A DNA stretch of 64,000 bases, taken from Thiothrix nivea DSM 5205. GTDB taxonomy: Bacteria > Pseudomonadota > Gammaproteobacteria > Thiotrichales > Thiotrichaceae. This document shows, in pieces, positions 35,922 to 44,388 of the stretch. The stretch is from the NCBI RefSeq assembly GCF_000260135.1, contig NZ_JH651384.1:1119693-1183692 (forward strand), written 5' to 3'. Under the pieces are notes generated by a model. It ran no database searches. It worked only from the letters and a program-made list of their open reading frames with translations, and had not been told where the DNA came from. A program made the translations under genes and the position numbers. Positions within the stretch are counted from its first letter, which is position 1; every line of letters begins with the position of its first letter.

Positions 35922-36236
35922 ATGAACAAGAAACCAGACAGATACGTCGGCATCCACAACGACCTTAACGGCGGCATGACCACCATCGGCAAGATCATCC
36001 GCGACGCATGGCTGTTTGGGCTGATTCCTGAGACGGAAACCTGTGAAAACTGGAACCTAGCCGGGATTGACGCTTTACTGCAAAAGGTTAATGCCGAGTG
36101 GGACAAATACGGTTGTCTGGTCAGCAGACTGCCGCCGGAACTGGCCGAGCGCCATCACCAACTCTACGAAGCCGCCATGGCCAAAGCCCGGGCTGCTGGC
36201 TGGTCGGGTGAAACTGAAACCGACGACGAAGACTAA
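35922..36236 (+). CDS. small protein of the cbb operon, unknown function
   Basis: A 104-residue soluble acidic protein lying between cbbS and cbbQ. Visible elements are MTTIGKIIRDAWLFGLIPET, a predicted helical middle (LQKVNAEWDKYGCLVSRLPP) and an acidic end (ETETDDED). No signal or membrane segment. Start ATG 35922 follows AGGATCCC. Its place inside the RuBisCO operon suggests a role with the enzyme or with the CbbQO activase. I do not recognise a named family. Confidence 0.7.
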   Translation: MNKKPDRYVGIHNDLNGGMTTIGKIIRDAWLFGLIPETETCENWNLAGIDALLQKVNAEWDKYGCLVSRLPPELAERHHQLYEAAMAKARAAGWSGETETDDED

Positions 36237-36288
36237 ACTGCAGACGACCATTCCCAACAAGACAGACACACTATCGAGAGGCGTTTCC

Positions 36289-37098
36289 ATGTCTACTGTA
36301 GATCCCAACCAGTATCTCGTTAAAAACGAACCTTACTACGAAGCCGTCGGCGATGAAATTACGCTGTACGAAGCTGCCTACAACGCCCGTATGCCCATGA
36401 TGCTGAAAGGCCCGACCGGTTGTGGTAAATCCCGTTTCGTGGAACACATGGCCTGGCGTCTGAAGCGCCCGCTGATCACGGTTGCCTGTAACGAAGACAT
36501 GACCGCCTCCGACCTGGTTGGCCGTTTCCTGCTCGATAAGGACGGTACCAAATGGCAGGATGGCCCGTTGGCCACCGCTGCCCGCATTGGTGCTATCTGC
36601 TATCTGGATGAAGTGGTGGAAGCCCGTCAGGATACCACTGTCGTCATCCACCCGCTGACCGACCACCGCCGCACCCTCCCGCTGGACAAGAAGGGGGAGC
36701 TGATCGAAGCGCACCCGGATTTCCAGCTGGTCATCTCCTACAACCCCGGCTATCAGAGCCTGATGAAGGATCTGAAGCAGTCCACCAAGCAGCGTTTCGG
36801 CGCACTGGACTTTGATTATCCGGCGGAAAATATTGAGGTTGCAATCGTTTCCAAAGAATCCGGCGTAGATCAAAAAACTGCGGGCAAGCTGGTGCAAATC
36901 GCCCACCGTGCACGTAACCTGAAAGGCCACGGTCTGGACGAAGGCATTTCCACCCGTCTGCTGGTTTACGCAGGCCAGTTGATCGGCAAAGGCATTTCTC
37001 CGCAGGCAGCATGTACCATGACCATGGTGACACCACTGACGGATGACCCGGATATGCGCGATACGCTGAACGCGGCTGTACAGACCTTCTTTGGGTAA
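36289..37098 (+). CDS. cbbQ: RuBisCO activase AAA+ subunit CbbQ
   Basis: MoxR-type AAA+ ATPase that, with CbbO, removes inhibitory sugar phosphates from form I RuBisCO. The 269-residue protein has Walker A GPTGCGKS (residues 41-48), Walker B ICYLDE (about 103-108) and an arginine-finger region near STKQRFGALDFDYP. Start ATG 36289 follows GAGAGG; the open frame extends upstream through the preceding gene in another frame without support. cbbO follows after 21 bases. Confidence 0.92.
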   Translation: MSTVDPNQYLVKNEPYYEAVGDEITLYEAAYNARMPMMLKGPTGCGKSRFVEHMAWRLKRPLITVACNEDMTASDLVGRFLLDKDGTKWQDGPLATAARIGAICYLDEVVEARQDTTVVIHPLTDHRRTLPLDKKGELIEAHPDFQLVISYNPGYQSLMKDLKQSTKQRFGALDFDYPAENIEVAIVSKESGVDQKTAGKLVQIAHRARNLKGHGLDEGISTRLLVYAGQLIGKGISPQAACTMTMVTPLTDDPDMRDTLNAAVQTFFG

Positions 37099-37119
37099 AA
37101 AACCTGGGGGAAGAAACTT

Positions 37120-39459
37120 ATGCCAATTCACCGGGAAGAATATCAGGAGTTTCTGGGAAAGTTTTCACCGGAAACGCGCGAAGTCTTTAACAGCACCTAT
37201 CAGGAAGCGACTCGTGTCATGTCGCCAGCGGGTCTGACCGACTATCTGGATGGAGCCAAGGGCCTGTGCAAGCTGGGACGTGGCAACGATCTGGTCATGA
37301 CCTTTTTGCAGGAAATGCCGATGGTCGCCAAAGAATGCGGCGAAGACATTATTCCTGATGTCGTTACCGCCGCCATGAAACTGTCTTCCATGGTATCCGG
37401 CGAAGTCATCAACCTGATGCTGGCTACGTTGCCCAATGCTGCCCGTCACCTTGGCGATGCAGAACTGGTGCGCGGCTACCTGACCTTTATCCACCAGTTT
37501 TCATCCACCGCCGCGCGTGGTTTGCGGCCCATGCTCAACCACATGGATGAGCTGCTGTCCAAACTGACCCTGAGTGGCTTACGTCGCTGGGCAAACTTTG
37601 GCGCACAGGCTTATCGCCGTGATTTCAATAACCTGACGGCTTATTTTAATCTGGAATCTGCGGACAGCAAGGCGACCTTGCAGAAAGAGCGGCGTGGTGT
37701 GCTGTTCGTCAAGACCCAACGCAAACTGAATTTCTACCTGCGTGCCTTGTGGGCGCGTGATTTCTTCCTGCGCCCGACGGGGGCTGATTACACCGATTTC
37801 CGCCCGTACATCGAACATCGCATCTTCCACATGCCGGATGCCGTTGATGATCTGGGCGATATTCCGGGGCTGGAACTGTATCGCGCCACCGCCGCGCACA
37901 TGGCTTCACACCTGATGTATGCGCGTGCCGCGATTTCGGCGGAACAGCTTAGCCCGGCACAGATGTTTTTCATCGGCTTTCTGGAAGATGCGCGGGTTGA
38001 GTACAAAGCTGTGCAGGCATTTCCGGGCCTGAAAAACCTCTGGTCACGGTTGCTGACGGTCGACTATGAAGGCAATGTCGAGCATCCGACCATGAAAATT
38101 CTGGAGCATGTGGCGCTGATGTTGCTGGATGCTTCCGTGCGTTCCGGTGATGATGAAATCAACCATTTCGTCGACAGTTTCCACGCCAATATTGCCGACC
38201 GGCAGGATGACCAGCATTTCTCCTGGCTGATGGGGATGGAGCTGTTCAACATCTTCTCCGCCCGGCGTGAAGTGCCGAGCCTGCGTATTCTGGAACGCAT
38301 CCGCATTCCGTACCGCGATGACAACCGTATCGTGTGGGAATTCGAGGAACTGACCTGGGATGTCGGTTTCGAATATGTTCCGGCCAGTCAGCGGCAAGTA
38401 CGTAAAACCGTCAGCGTCATGGAAATAGCCAACGAGGTCGATTGCGAACTGGCCGGTGATGATGCACAGGAAATCTGGACGTGTTCCACCGAGATGTACC
38501 CGTATGAAGACGATCTGGAAAACACCAAGAGCTTCAACGAGATGTGGGGCAAGGAACCGGTTTCCGACCCCTTCCATTACCACGAATGGGACTACCAGAT
38601 TCAGTTGCACCGCCCTGATTGGGTGACGGTGTATGAGCGCCGTCAGCAACGGGGCGATCCGGATGATATTCGCACCATCGTTGACGACTACCGCCCGGTT
38701 GCACATCGTATCAAACAGATCATCGACCTGCTGACGCCGGAAGGCGTACAACGTCAGCGCGGGCTGGAAGATGGCGATGAAGTCGACATCAATGCCGCTG
38801 TTGACGCGATGATTTCCATCCGCATGGGTGAGCAGCCGAACCCGCGCATCACCATGCGTAACGTGCTGAAAAGCCGCGATCTGGCGGTGGTGGTATTGCT
38901 GGATTTGTCCGAATCCACCAACGAGCCGATGAAGGGTTCCGACAAAAGCGTGCTGCAACTGACCCGCGAAGCGTCCACGTTGGTGGCGACCGCAATTGAG
39001 GGGATTGGCGACCCGTATGCGATTCACGGTTTTGCCTCCGATGGCCGCCACGATGTGCAGTATTATCGCCTGAAAGATTTCAACCAGCACTTCGATGATG
39101 AAGCGCGTTCACGTCTGGCTGGCATGAAAGGTGGCTTGTCTACCCGTATGGGTGCGGCTTTGCGCCATGCTGCCCACCACCTGCACAAGCAACCTGAACG
39201 CCGCAAGCTGATCTTGCTGGTAACGGATGGCGAACCTGCCGACATCGACGAACGCGATCCGCAGCACCTGCGCTTTGACGCCAAGAAAGCGGTGGAAGAG
39301 CTGTATACCACGGGCGTGCTGACTTACTGCCTGACGCTTGACCCGCACGCGGATGATTACGTGAAGCGGATTTTTGGGCAAAATAACTACACGGTTATTG
39401 ATCATGTGGATCGGTTGCCGGAGCAGTTGCCGTTGTTGTTTGCCAGTTTGACGAAGTAA
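37120..39459 (+). CDS. cbbO: RuBisCO activase adaptor CbbO (vWA domain)
   Basis: Large partner of CbbQ, 779 residues. The N-terminal and middle regions are helical. The C-terminal von Willebrand A domain begins near residue 590 with the MIDAS motif DLSES (VVVLLDLSESTN) and continues with LVTDGEPADIDERD. In characterised chemoautotrophs the vWA domain docks CbbQ onto RuBisCO. It closes the cbbL-S-orf-Q-O operon; a palindromic terminator-like hairpin follows 26 bases later. Confidence 0.92.
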   Translation: MPIHREEYQEFLGKFSPETREVFNSTYQEATRVMSPAGLTDYLDGAKGLCKLGRGNDLVMTFLQEMPMVAKECGEDIIPDVVTAAMKLSSMVSGEVINLMLATLPNAARHLGDAELVRGYLTFIHQFSSTAARGLRPMLNHMDELLSKLTLSGLRRWANFGAQAYRRDFNNLTAYFNLESADSKATLQKERRGVLFVKTQRKLNFYLRALWARDFFLRPTGADYTDFRPYIEHRIFHMPDAVDDLGDIPGLELYRATAAHMASHLMYARAAISAEQLSPAQMFFIGFLEDARVEYKAVQAFPGLKNLWSRLLTVDYEGNVEHPTMKILEHVALMLLDASVRSGDDEINHFVDSFHANIADRQDDQHFSWLMGMELFNIFSARREVPSLRILERIRIPYRDDNRIVWEFEELTWDVGFEYVPASQRQVRKTVSVMEIANEVDCELAGDDAQEIWTCSTEMYPYEDDLENTKSFNEMWGKEPVSDPFHYHEWDYQIQLHRPDWVTVYERRQQRGDPDDIRTIVDDYRPVAHRIKQIIDLLTPEGVQRQRGLEDGDEVDINAAVDAMISIRMGEQPNPRITMRNVLKSRDLAVVVLLDLSESTNEPMKGSDKSVLQLTREASTLVATAIEGIGDPYAIHGFASDGRHDVQYYRLKDFNQHFDDEARSRLAGMKGGLSTRMGAALRHAAHHLHKQPERRKLILLVTDGEPADIDERDPQHLRFDAKKAVEELYTTGVLTYCLTLDPHADDYVKRIFGQNNYTVIDHVDRLPEQLPLLFASLTK

Positions 39460-39484
39460 CTGGAGATACCCCACCCCTACCGGC

Positions 39485-39504
39485 AGCCTCCTGATCAGGA
39501 GGCT
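39485..39504 (+). terminator. palindromic terminator after cbbO
   Basis: Perfect 10-bp arms AGCCTCCTGA / TCAGGAGGCT, followed by CGCTTTG. It is 26 bases downstream of the cbbO stop. The T-run is short, so termination may be partial. Confidence 0.6.
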
Positions 39505-39528
39505 CGCTTTGCCTGCATTTATGCCTTC

Positions 39529-39609
39529 GTAACTTCTCATTATCCACAGATAAATCCACCTTCCGATGCCGTCGAATGCGGGTTTTACCTGTCAGTAATG
39601 AGAAGTTAC
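39529..39609. repeat. 81-bp inverted-repeat element (MITE- or REP-like)
   Basis: Perfect 14-bp terminal arms GTAACTTCTCATTA (39529-39542) and TAATGAGAAGTTAC (39596-39609). They extend inward to 18 matches of 21. The inside has further imperfect pairing (for example AAATCC with GGTTTT, CGATGCCGTCG in the loop), so the RNA could fold into one long hairpin. No coding content. The form suits a miniature mobile element or a structured RNA end of the cbb transcript. Confidence 0.6.
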
Positions 39610-39922
39610 ATACCTTCTTTATAACTACCTGTAATATAGATAATTAAAGTCAACGATCCAAGACCTTGCCTGGAAACCACTTGCTATCCAGCAAAAGATA
39701 GCTAGATGAGTAATAAACAATCTCATCATCAACGTCCAATCGTGAAAAGACATTGCCAATGTTTTGAAATGTCATTAAAAACCTGCCTGCTGTTACTGAG
39801 CCAATGACTTCCAATCATTATAACCTATTGAAAATAAATAATATTATTTCCAATTTTTATTATTGAATAATTAAATCATTGATTCGCTAGATTGCTGTTT
39901 ATATCTATACTAACATCCCCTC

Positions 39923-39964
39923 CCGAAAGGGATAGATTGGCAGGTAAGGTTATATCCCTTTCGG
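39923..39964. promoter_or_regulatory. 12-bp dyad in the aceE upstream region
   Basis: Perfect arms CCGAAAGGGATA (39923-39934) and TATCCCTTTCGG (39953-39964) with an 18-base spacer end 55 bases before the aceE start. It could be an operator for a dimeric repressor or an mRNA leader hairpin. I do not recognise it as a PdhR site. Confidence 0.5.
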
Positions 39965-40019
39965 CATTTACACATAAGAAAGCATAACCACCTTTAACCG
40001 CTAACCAGAGGATTGATCC

Positions 40020-42719
40020 ATGAGTATGGATTTTCACGATACCGACCCGCAGGAAACGGGTGAATGGCAGGAAGCCATCGACGTGGTTGTCGAGCGCACC
40101 GGCGTTGACCGTGCCCGTTACCTGCTGCAAAAGACTGTCGAGGCCGCCGCCGAAGCCGGGGTGGAGCCACCCGACACGCATACCCCTTACATCAATACCA
40201 TTCCGGTCAGCCAGCAGCCTGCCTACCCTGGCAATCTGGAGCTGGAGCGCCATATCCTGCGCGCCCTGCGCTGGAATGCCACCGCCATGGTGGTCAAGGC
40301 CAACCGCAAGCCTGCCGAACCCGGCGGCCATATCGCCTCTTTCCAGTCGTCCGCCATCATGTATGAAGTCGGCTATAACCACTTCTGGAAAGGCCACGAT
40401 CACCCCAATGGCAGCGATATGCTGTTTATTCAAGGGCATACAGCACCAGGAACCTATGCACGCGCGTTTCTGGAAGGCCGTATCAGCGACAGCCAGCTGG
40501 AAAACTTCCGTATTGAGGCGGCTGGCAAGGGCATTTCCTCCTACCCGCACCCCTACCTGATGCCGGATTTCTGGCAGTTTTCCACCGTCTCCATGGGCCT
40601 TGGCCCAATCATGGCCATCTATCAGGCCCGTTTTTTAAAATATCTGGAAAACAGGGGTTTATCGAAGAAAGCTGAAAATCACGCGGAAGGCCGCAAGGTG
40701 TGGGCATTCCTCGGTGACGGCGAAATGGACGAGCCGGAATCCCAGGGCGCAATCGCATTGGCTTCCCGCGAAAAGCTCGACAACCTGGTGTTCGTGGTCA
40801 ACTGCAACCTGCAACGGCTGGACGGCCCGGTGCGCGGCAACGGCAAGATTGTGCAGGAACTGGAAGGCAACTTCCGTGGTGCGGGCTGGAATGTCATCAA
40901 GGTACTGTGGGGTTCCGGTTGGGATCGCCTGCTGGACGACCCGAAATACGGCAAGCTGCTGCGCCAGCTGATGATGGAATGCATCGACGGCGAATATCAG
41001 AACTTCAAGAACAAGGGCGGTGCTTACATCCGCGAAAAGTTCTTCGGCAAGTACCCCGAGCTGAAGGCCATGGTCGCCGACATGAGTGACGACCAGATTT
41101 ATTACGACCTGATCCGTGGTGGTCACGATCAGGCAAAGGTTTACGCCGCCTATCATAACGCAGTGAACAGCGTTGGCCGCCCGACTGTAATCCTGATGCA
41201 CACCGTCAAGGGCTACGGCATGGGCGAAGCTGGCGAAGGCATGAACATCAGCCACCAGCAGAAAAAACTCAGTTCCAGTCAATTGGGCAAGCTGCGTGAC
41301 CGCTTCCACATTCCGGTGACGGACGAACAGGTGGAAAAAGCCGAGTTCTACCAGCCAGCCGCCGACTCGCCGGAAATGCAATACCTGCACGCACGTCGTC
41401 AGGCGCTGGGTGGCTATCTGCCTAACCGTCCGCAGAATTTCGAGACGCTGGACGTGCCTGACCTGTCGCTGTTCGAGGCACTGCTGAAAGACACCGGCGA
41501 GCGCACCATGTCCACCACCATGGCGATGGTGCGGGTGATGGTTGCCATCGCGCGTCACAAGGAACTCGGCCCGCGTCTGGTGCCAATCGTGCCGGATGAA
41601 GCGCGCACGTTCGGCATGGAAGGCATGTTCCGTCAGGTCGGTATTTATGCGCCGGAAGGCCAGAAATATGAGCCGATGGATGCCAACGACATCATGCCGT
41701 ACAAGGAATCGCAGAAAGGTCAGCTGTTACAGGAAGGTATCAACGAAGACGGTGCCATGTCCTCCTGGATTGCGGCGGCGACCTCCTACGCCAACAACCA
41801 CAAGATGATGATTCCGGTCTACATCTTTTACTCCATGTTCGGTTTCCAGCGCATCGGCGATCTGGCCTGGGCAGCGGGTGACATGCTGGCGCGCGGCTTC
41901 CTGATCGGTGGCACCTCCGGGCGTACTACGCTGAACGGCGAAGGCTTGCAGCATCAGGATGGTCACAGCCAGCTGTTTGCCGGTTTCATCCCCAACTGCA
42001 TGTCCTATGACCCGACCTTTGCCTACGAAATGGCGGTGATCTGCCACGACGGCATGAAGCGCATGTACCAGAATGGCGAAAACGTCTTCTATTACATCAC
42101 CACCCTCAACGAAAACTACGCCATGCCTGCCATGCCGGAAGGTGCCGAGGAAGGCATCATCAAGGGCATGTACCAGTTCCGCAAGGCGGAAGGCAAGGCG
42201 AAACAGCGCGTGCAACTGCTGGGCTGCGGCTCGATCCTGCGCGAAGTGATTGCGGCGGCGGAACTGTTGCAAACCGACTGGGGTGTAGCCGCTGACATCT
42301 GGGCGACCCCAAGCCTCAACGAGCTGGCGCGCGACGGTGCTGCCTGCGCCCGCTGGAATTTGTTGCATCCGGATCAGGAAGCCCGCAAGCCGTGGGTCAC
42401 GCAATGTCTGGAAGGCGCGGAAGGGCCGGTGATTGCTTCCACCGATTATATCCGCAACTTTGCCGAGCAGATTCGTGCGTATGTACCGGGTTCCTACAGC
42501 GTACTGGGGACGGATGGCTTTGGCCGTTCCGACAGCCGCGCCGCCCTGCGTGCGCATTTCGAGGTTGACCGTCACTACGTTACCGTTGCTGCCCTGAAAG
42601 CGCTGGCTGACCAGCAGCAAGGCAGTAAGGCCAAAGGCGCGATCACGGCCAAAACTGTGCTGGAAGCGATGGCCAAATACGGTATCGACCCGGAAAAACC
42701 CAACCCACTGTATGCCTGA
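40020..42719 (+). CDS. aceE: pyruvate dehydrogenase E1 component (homodimeric)
   Basis: Thiamine-diphosphate enzyme that decarboxylates pyruvate and acetylates the E2 lipoyl groups. The 899-residue length is that of the AceE type. The ThDP motif GDGEMDEPESQGAIALASRE continues to NCNLQRLDGPVRGNGKI. The C-terminal part shows ALNENY-like TTLNENYAMPAMPEGAE and the transketolase-type GTDGFGRSD. Start ATG 40020 follows AGAGG. It leads aceE-aceF-lpdA with 15-base spacing to aceF. Confidence 0.95.
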   Translation: MSMDFHDTDPQETGEWQEAIDVVVERTGVDRARYLLQKTVEAAAEAGVEPPDTHTPYINTIPVSQQPAYPGNLELERHILRALRWNATAMVVKANRKPAEPGGHIASFQSSAIMYEVGYNHFWKGHDHPNGSDMLFIQGHTAPGTYARAFLEGRISDSQLENFRIEAAGKGISSYPHPYLMPDFWQFSTVSMGLGPIMAIYQARFLKYLENRGLSKKAENHAEGRKVWAFLGDGEMDEPESQGAIALASREKLDNLVFVVNCNLQRLDGPVRGNGKIVQELEGNFRGAGWNVIKVLWGSGWDRLLDDPKYGKLLRQLMMECIDGEYQNFKNKGGAYIREKFFGKYPELKAMVADMSDDQIYYDLIRGGHDQAKVYAAYHNAVNSVGRPTVILMHTVKGYGMGEAGEGMNISHQQKKLSSSQLGKLRDRFHIPVTDEQVEKAEFYQPAADSPEMQYLHARRQALGGYLPNRPQNFETLDVPDLSLFEALLKDTGERTMSTTMAMVRVMVAIARHKELGPRLVPIVPDEARTFGMEGMFRQVGIYAPEGQKYEPMDANDIMPYKESQKGQLLQEGINEDGAMSSWIAAATSYANNHKMMIPVYIFYSMFGFQRIGDLAWAAGDMLARGFLIGGTSGRTTLNGEGLQHQDGHSQLFAGFIPNCMSYDPTFAYEMAVICHDGMKRMYQNGENVFYYITTLNENYAMPAMPEGAEEGIIKGMYQFRKAEGKAKQRVQLLGCGSILREVIAAAELLQTDWGVAADIWATPSLNELARDGAACARWNLLHPDQEARKPWVTQCLEGAEGPVIASTDYIRNFAEQIRAYVPGSYSVLGTDGFGRSDSRAALRAHFEVDRHYVTVAALKALADQQQGSKAKGAITAKTVLEAMAKYGIDPEKPNPLYA

Positions 42720-42734
42720 TGCGGAGTAGTAACC

Positions 42735-44378
42735 ATGAGTATTGAAATTCACGTACCCGACATCGGCAATTTTTCCGATGTTGATGTTATCGAAGTGCTG
42801 GTCAATGTCGGCGACACCATCGCGATTGACGATGCACTGATCACACTGGAATCCGACAAGGCTTCCATGGACATTCCCGCCCCGCGCGGTGGCGTGGTCA
42901 AGGAGATCAGAATCGCCGTGGGCGACAAGGTTTCCGAAGGCAATCTGATCCTGTTGCTGGAAGATTCCGCCGAAACCAGCGTCAACGTGGCGTCGGCAGC
43001 GGCACAGCCCAAGCTGTCCAGCAGCGCGGCGGGTGCCACGCCGGTCACGGCCCCGACCGGCCTGGAAGAAATCCAGGTACCGGACATTGGCAACTTCAAG
43101 GATGTGGATGTCATCGAAGTGCTGGTACAGGTCGGCGATGAAGTGGCAGCGGAAGATTCACTGATCACGCTGGAATCCGACAAGGCTTCCATGGAAATCC
43201 CTTCCCCCAAGGCAGGCAAGGTCAAGGAAATCAAAATCGCAGTCGGCGACAAGGTTTCCGAAGGCAGCCTGATTCTGGTGCTGGAAGTGGCAGGTGCCAA
43301 GTCGGGCTTCGACTCCGCTCAGCCCTCGGGTGAGGTTCCACCCCGTTCCCTGAGCGGAGTCGAAGGGAACACCCCCACCCAATCACCCCCCGTGGATGCG
43401 GAAGCGTTCCGCAGAGCACATGCAAGTCCATCCGTTCGCCGCATTGCCCGTGAACTGGGTGTGGATGTGAGCAAAGTGGCTGGTACTGGCCAGCATGGGC
43501 GCATAACTGAATCAGACGTTCGCGCGTACTGCGGCACTGGAGGACAGCCGGTTGCCGCAGCTTCGGTTGCGGCACTGGCTACAACAAGCCCGGCGGCCAG
43601 TACCCCAGCCACGCCTGCCAAACCGGCAGCGAGTGGCGAAATGGGCATTCCACTGATTACCCAGCCGAACTGGAGCCAGTTTGGTGCGGTGGAAACCGTC
43701 CCGATGTCACGCATCAACAAGCTGTCAGCCAAGCATTTGCACCGCGCCTGGCTGAACGTGCCGCAAGTGACGCATTTCGACGAAGCCGACATTACCGAGC
43801 TGGAAGCCTACCGCAACAGCATGAAGGGCAAGGCCAAGGAACTGGGCTTCAACTTCACCCCGCTGGTGTTCATGATGAAAGCCGTGGTCGCCGGTCTCAA
43901 GGAATACCCCAAGTTCAACTCGGCAATGGATGACGCAGGCGAAAACCTGATCCAGCGCAAGTTCTACAACATCGGCATTGCGGTCGACACGCCGGATGGT
44001 CTGGTGGTGCCGGTCATCAAGGATGTGGATCGCAAGGGTCTGTTTGAACTGGCGCGTGAACTCGGCGAAGTGTCGAAAAAAGCCCGCGAAGGCAAGCTCA
44101 AGGCTGTCGACATGCAGGGTGGCTGCTTCTCGATTTCCAGCCTCGGCGGCATCGGTGGCACCAACTTCACCCCGATCGTCAATGCGCCGGAAGTCGGTAT
44201 TCTCGGCCTGACCCGTGCGCAGGATCGCCTCAAGCGCGTGAATGGCGAAATCGTTGACCGGCTAATCCAGCCGCTGGCGGTTTCCTATGACCATCGCGTC
44301 ATTGATGGCGCGTATGCCGCGCGTTTCGTCAGCCATATCGCATTCGTCCTGTCCGACGTGCGCAACCTGATTCTGTGA
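42735..44378 (+). CDS. aceF: dihydrolipoamide acetyltransferase E2 of pyruvate dehydrogenase
   Basis: E2 core enzyme, 547 residues. Two tandem lipoyl domains carry lysines K42 and K150 in ESDKASM, exactly 108 residues apart. A Pro/Ala linker, the E1/E3-binding domain (SPSVRRIARELGVDVSKVAG) and the catalytic domain with SYDHRVIDGAYAARF follow. The linker at residues 191-211 is encoded by a palindromic repeat (FDSAQ...SLSGVEG), an unusual in-frame insertion. It lies between aceE and lpdA, 10 bases before lpdA. Confidence 0.94.
   Translation: MSIEIHVPDIGNFSDVDVIEVLVNVGDTIAIDDALITLESDKASMDIPAPRGGVVKEIRIAVGDKVSEGNLILLLEDSAETSVNVASAAAQPKLSSSAAGATPVTAPTGLEEIQVPDIGNFKDVDVIEVLVQVGDEVAAEDSLITLESDKASMEIPSPKAGKVKEIKIAVGDKVSEGSLILVLEVAGAKSGFDSAQPSGEVPPRSLSGVEGNTPTQSPPVDAEAFRRAHASPSVRRIARELGVDVSKVAGTGQHGRITESDVRAYCGTGGQPVAAASVAALATTSPAASTPATPAKPAASGEMGIPLITQPNWSQFGAVETVPMSRINKLSAKHLHRAWLNVPQVTHFDEADITELEAYRNSMKGKAKELGFNFTPLVFMMKAVVAGLKEYPKFNSAMDDAGENLIQRKFYNIGIAVDTPDGLVVPVIKDVDRKGLFELARELGEVSKKAREGKLKAVDMQGGCFSISSLGGIGGTNFTPIVNAPEVGILGLTRAQDRLKRVNGEIVDRLIQPLAVSYDHRVIDGAYAARFVSHIAFVLSDVRNLIL
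42840..43291 (+). repeat. duplicated lipoyl-domain coding repeats in aceF
   Basis: The two lipoyl domains are encoded by close DNA copies with a 324-base (108-codon) offset. For example, the run coding for LITLESDKASM at about 42834-42866 recurs at about 43158-43190 with few differences. This indicates domain duplication with recent homogenisation. Confidence 0.6.
43307..43365. repeat. palindromic repeat inserted in frame within aceF
   Basis: Perfect 16-bp inverted arms CTTCGACTCCGCTCAG (43307-43322) and CTGAGCGGAGTCGAAG (43350-43365) with a 27-base loop that itself can pair (CGGGTG with CACCCCG). The class TTCGACTCCGCTCAG is known as an intergenic palindrome in various bacteria, from memory. 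Here it is translated as part of the linker between lipoyl domain 2 and the binding domain, without a stop or frameshift. Confidence 0.8.
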
Positions 44379-44388
44379 GGGGAAAGTC

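Larger units (their letters stand above)
39460..40019. other. 560-base AT-rich intergenic region with three dyads
   Basis: No convincing gene lies here. It contains the hairpin after cbbO (39485-39504), a long inverted-repeat element (39529-39609), a markedly AT-rich stretch from about 39610 to 39900 and a perfect 12-bp dyad just before aceE (39923-39964). A 33-codon open frame starting at 39704 lacks a ribosome site. The base composition differs from the flanking genes and may reflect an old insertion or an extended regulatory region. Confidence 0.6.

Noticed and set aside
33950-39459. Carboxysome locus
   Set aside because: No csoS, shell or carboxysomal carbonic anhydrase genes follow cbbS; the operon is the cytosolic cbbLSQO type.
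39704-39805. 33-codon open frame MSNKQSHHQ... in the AT-rich gap
   Set aside because: No ribosome site and no conservation signal; too short to support.
42840-43291. CRISPR-like or tandem repeat array in aceF
   Set aside because: The repeats are two lipoyl domains 108 codons apart, a normal domain duplication.
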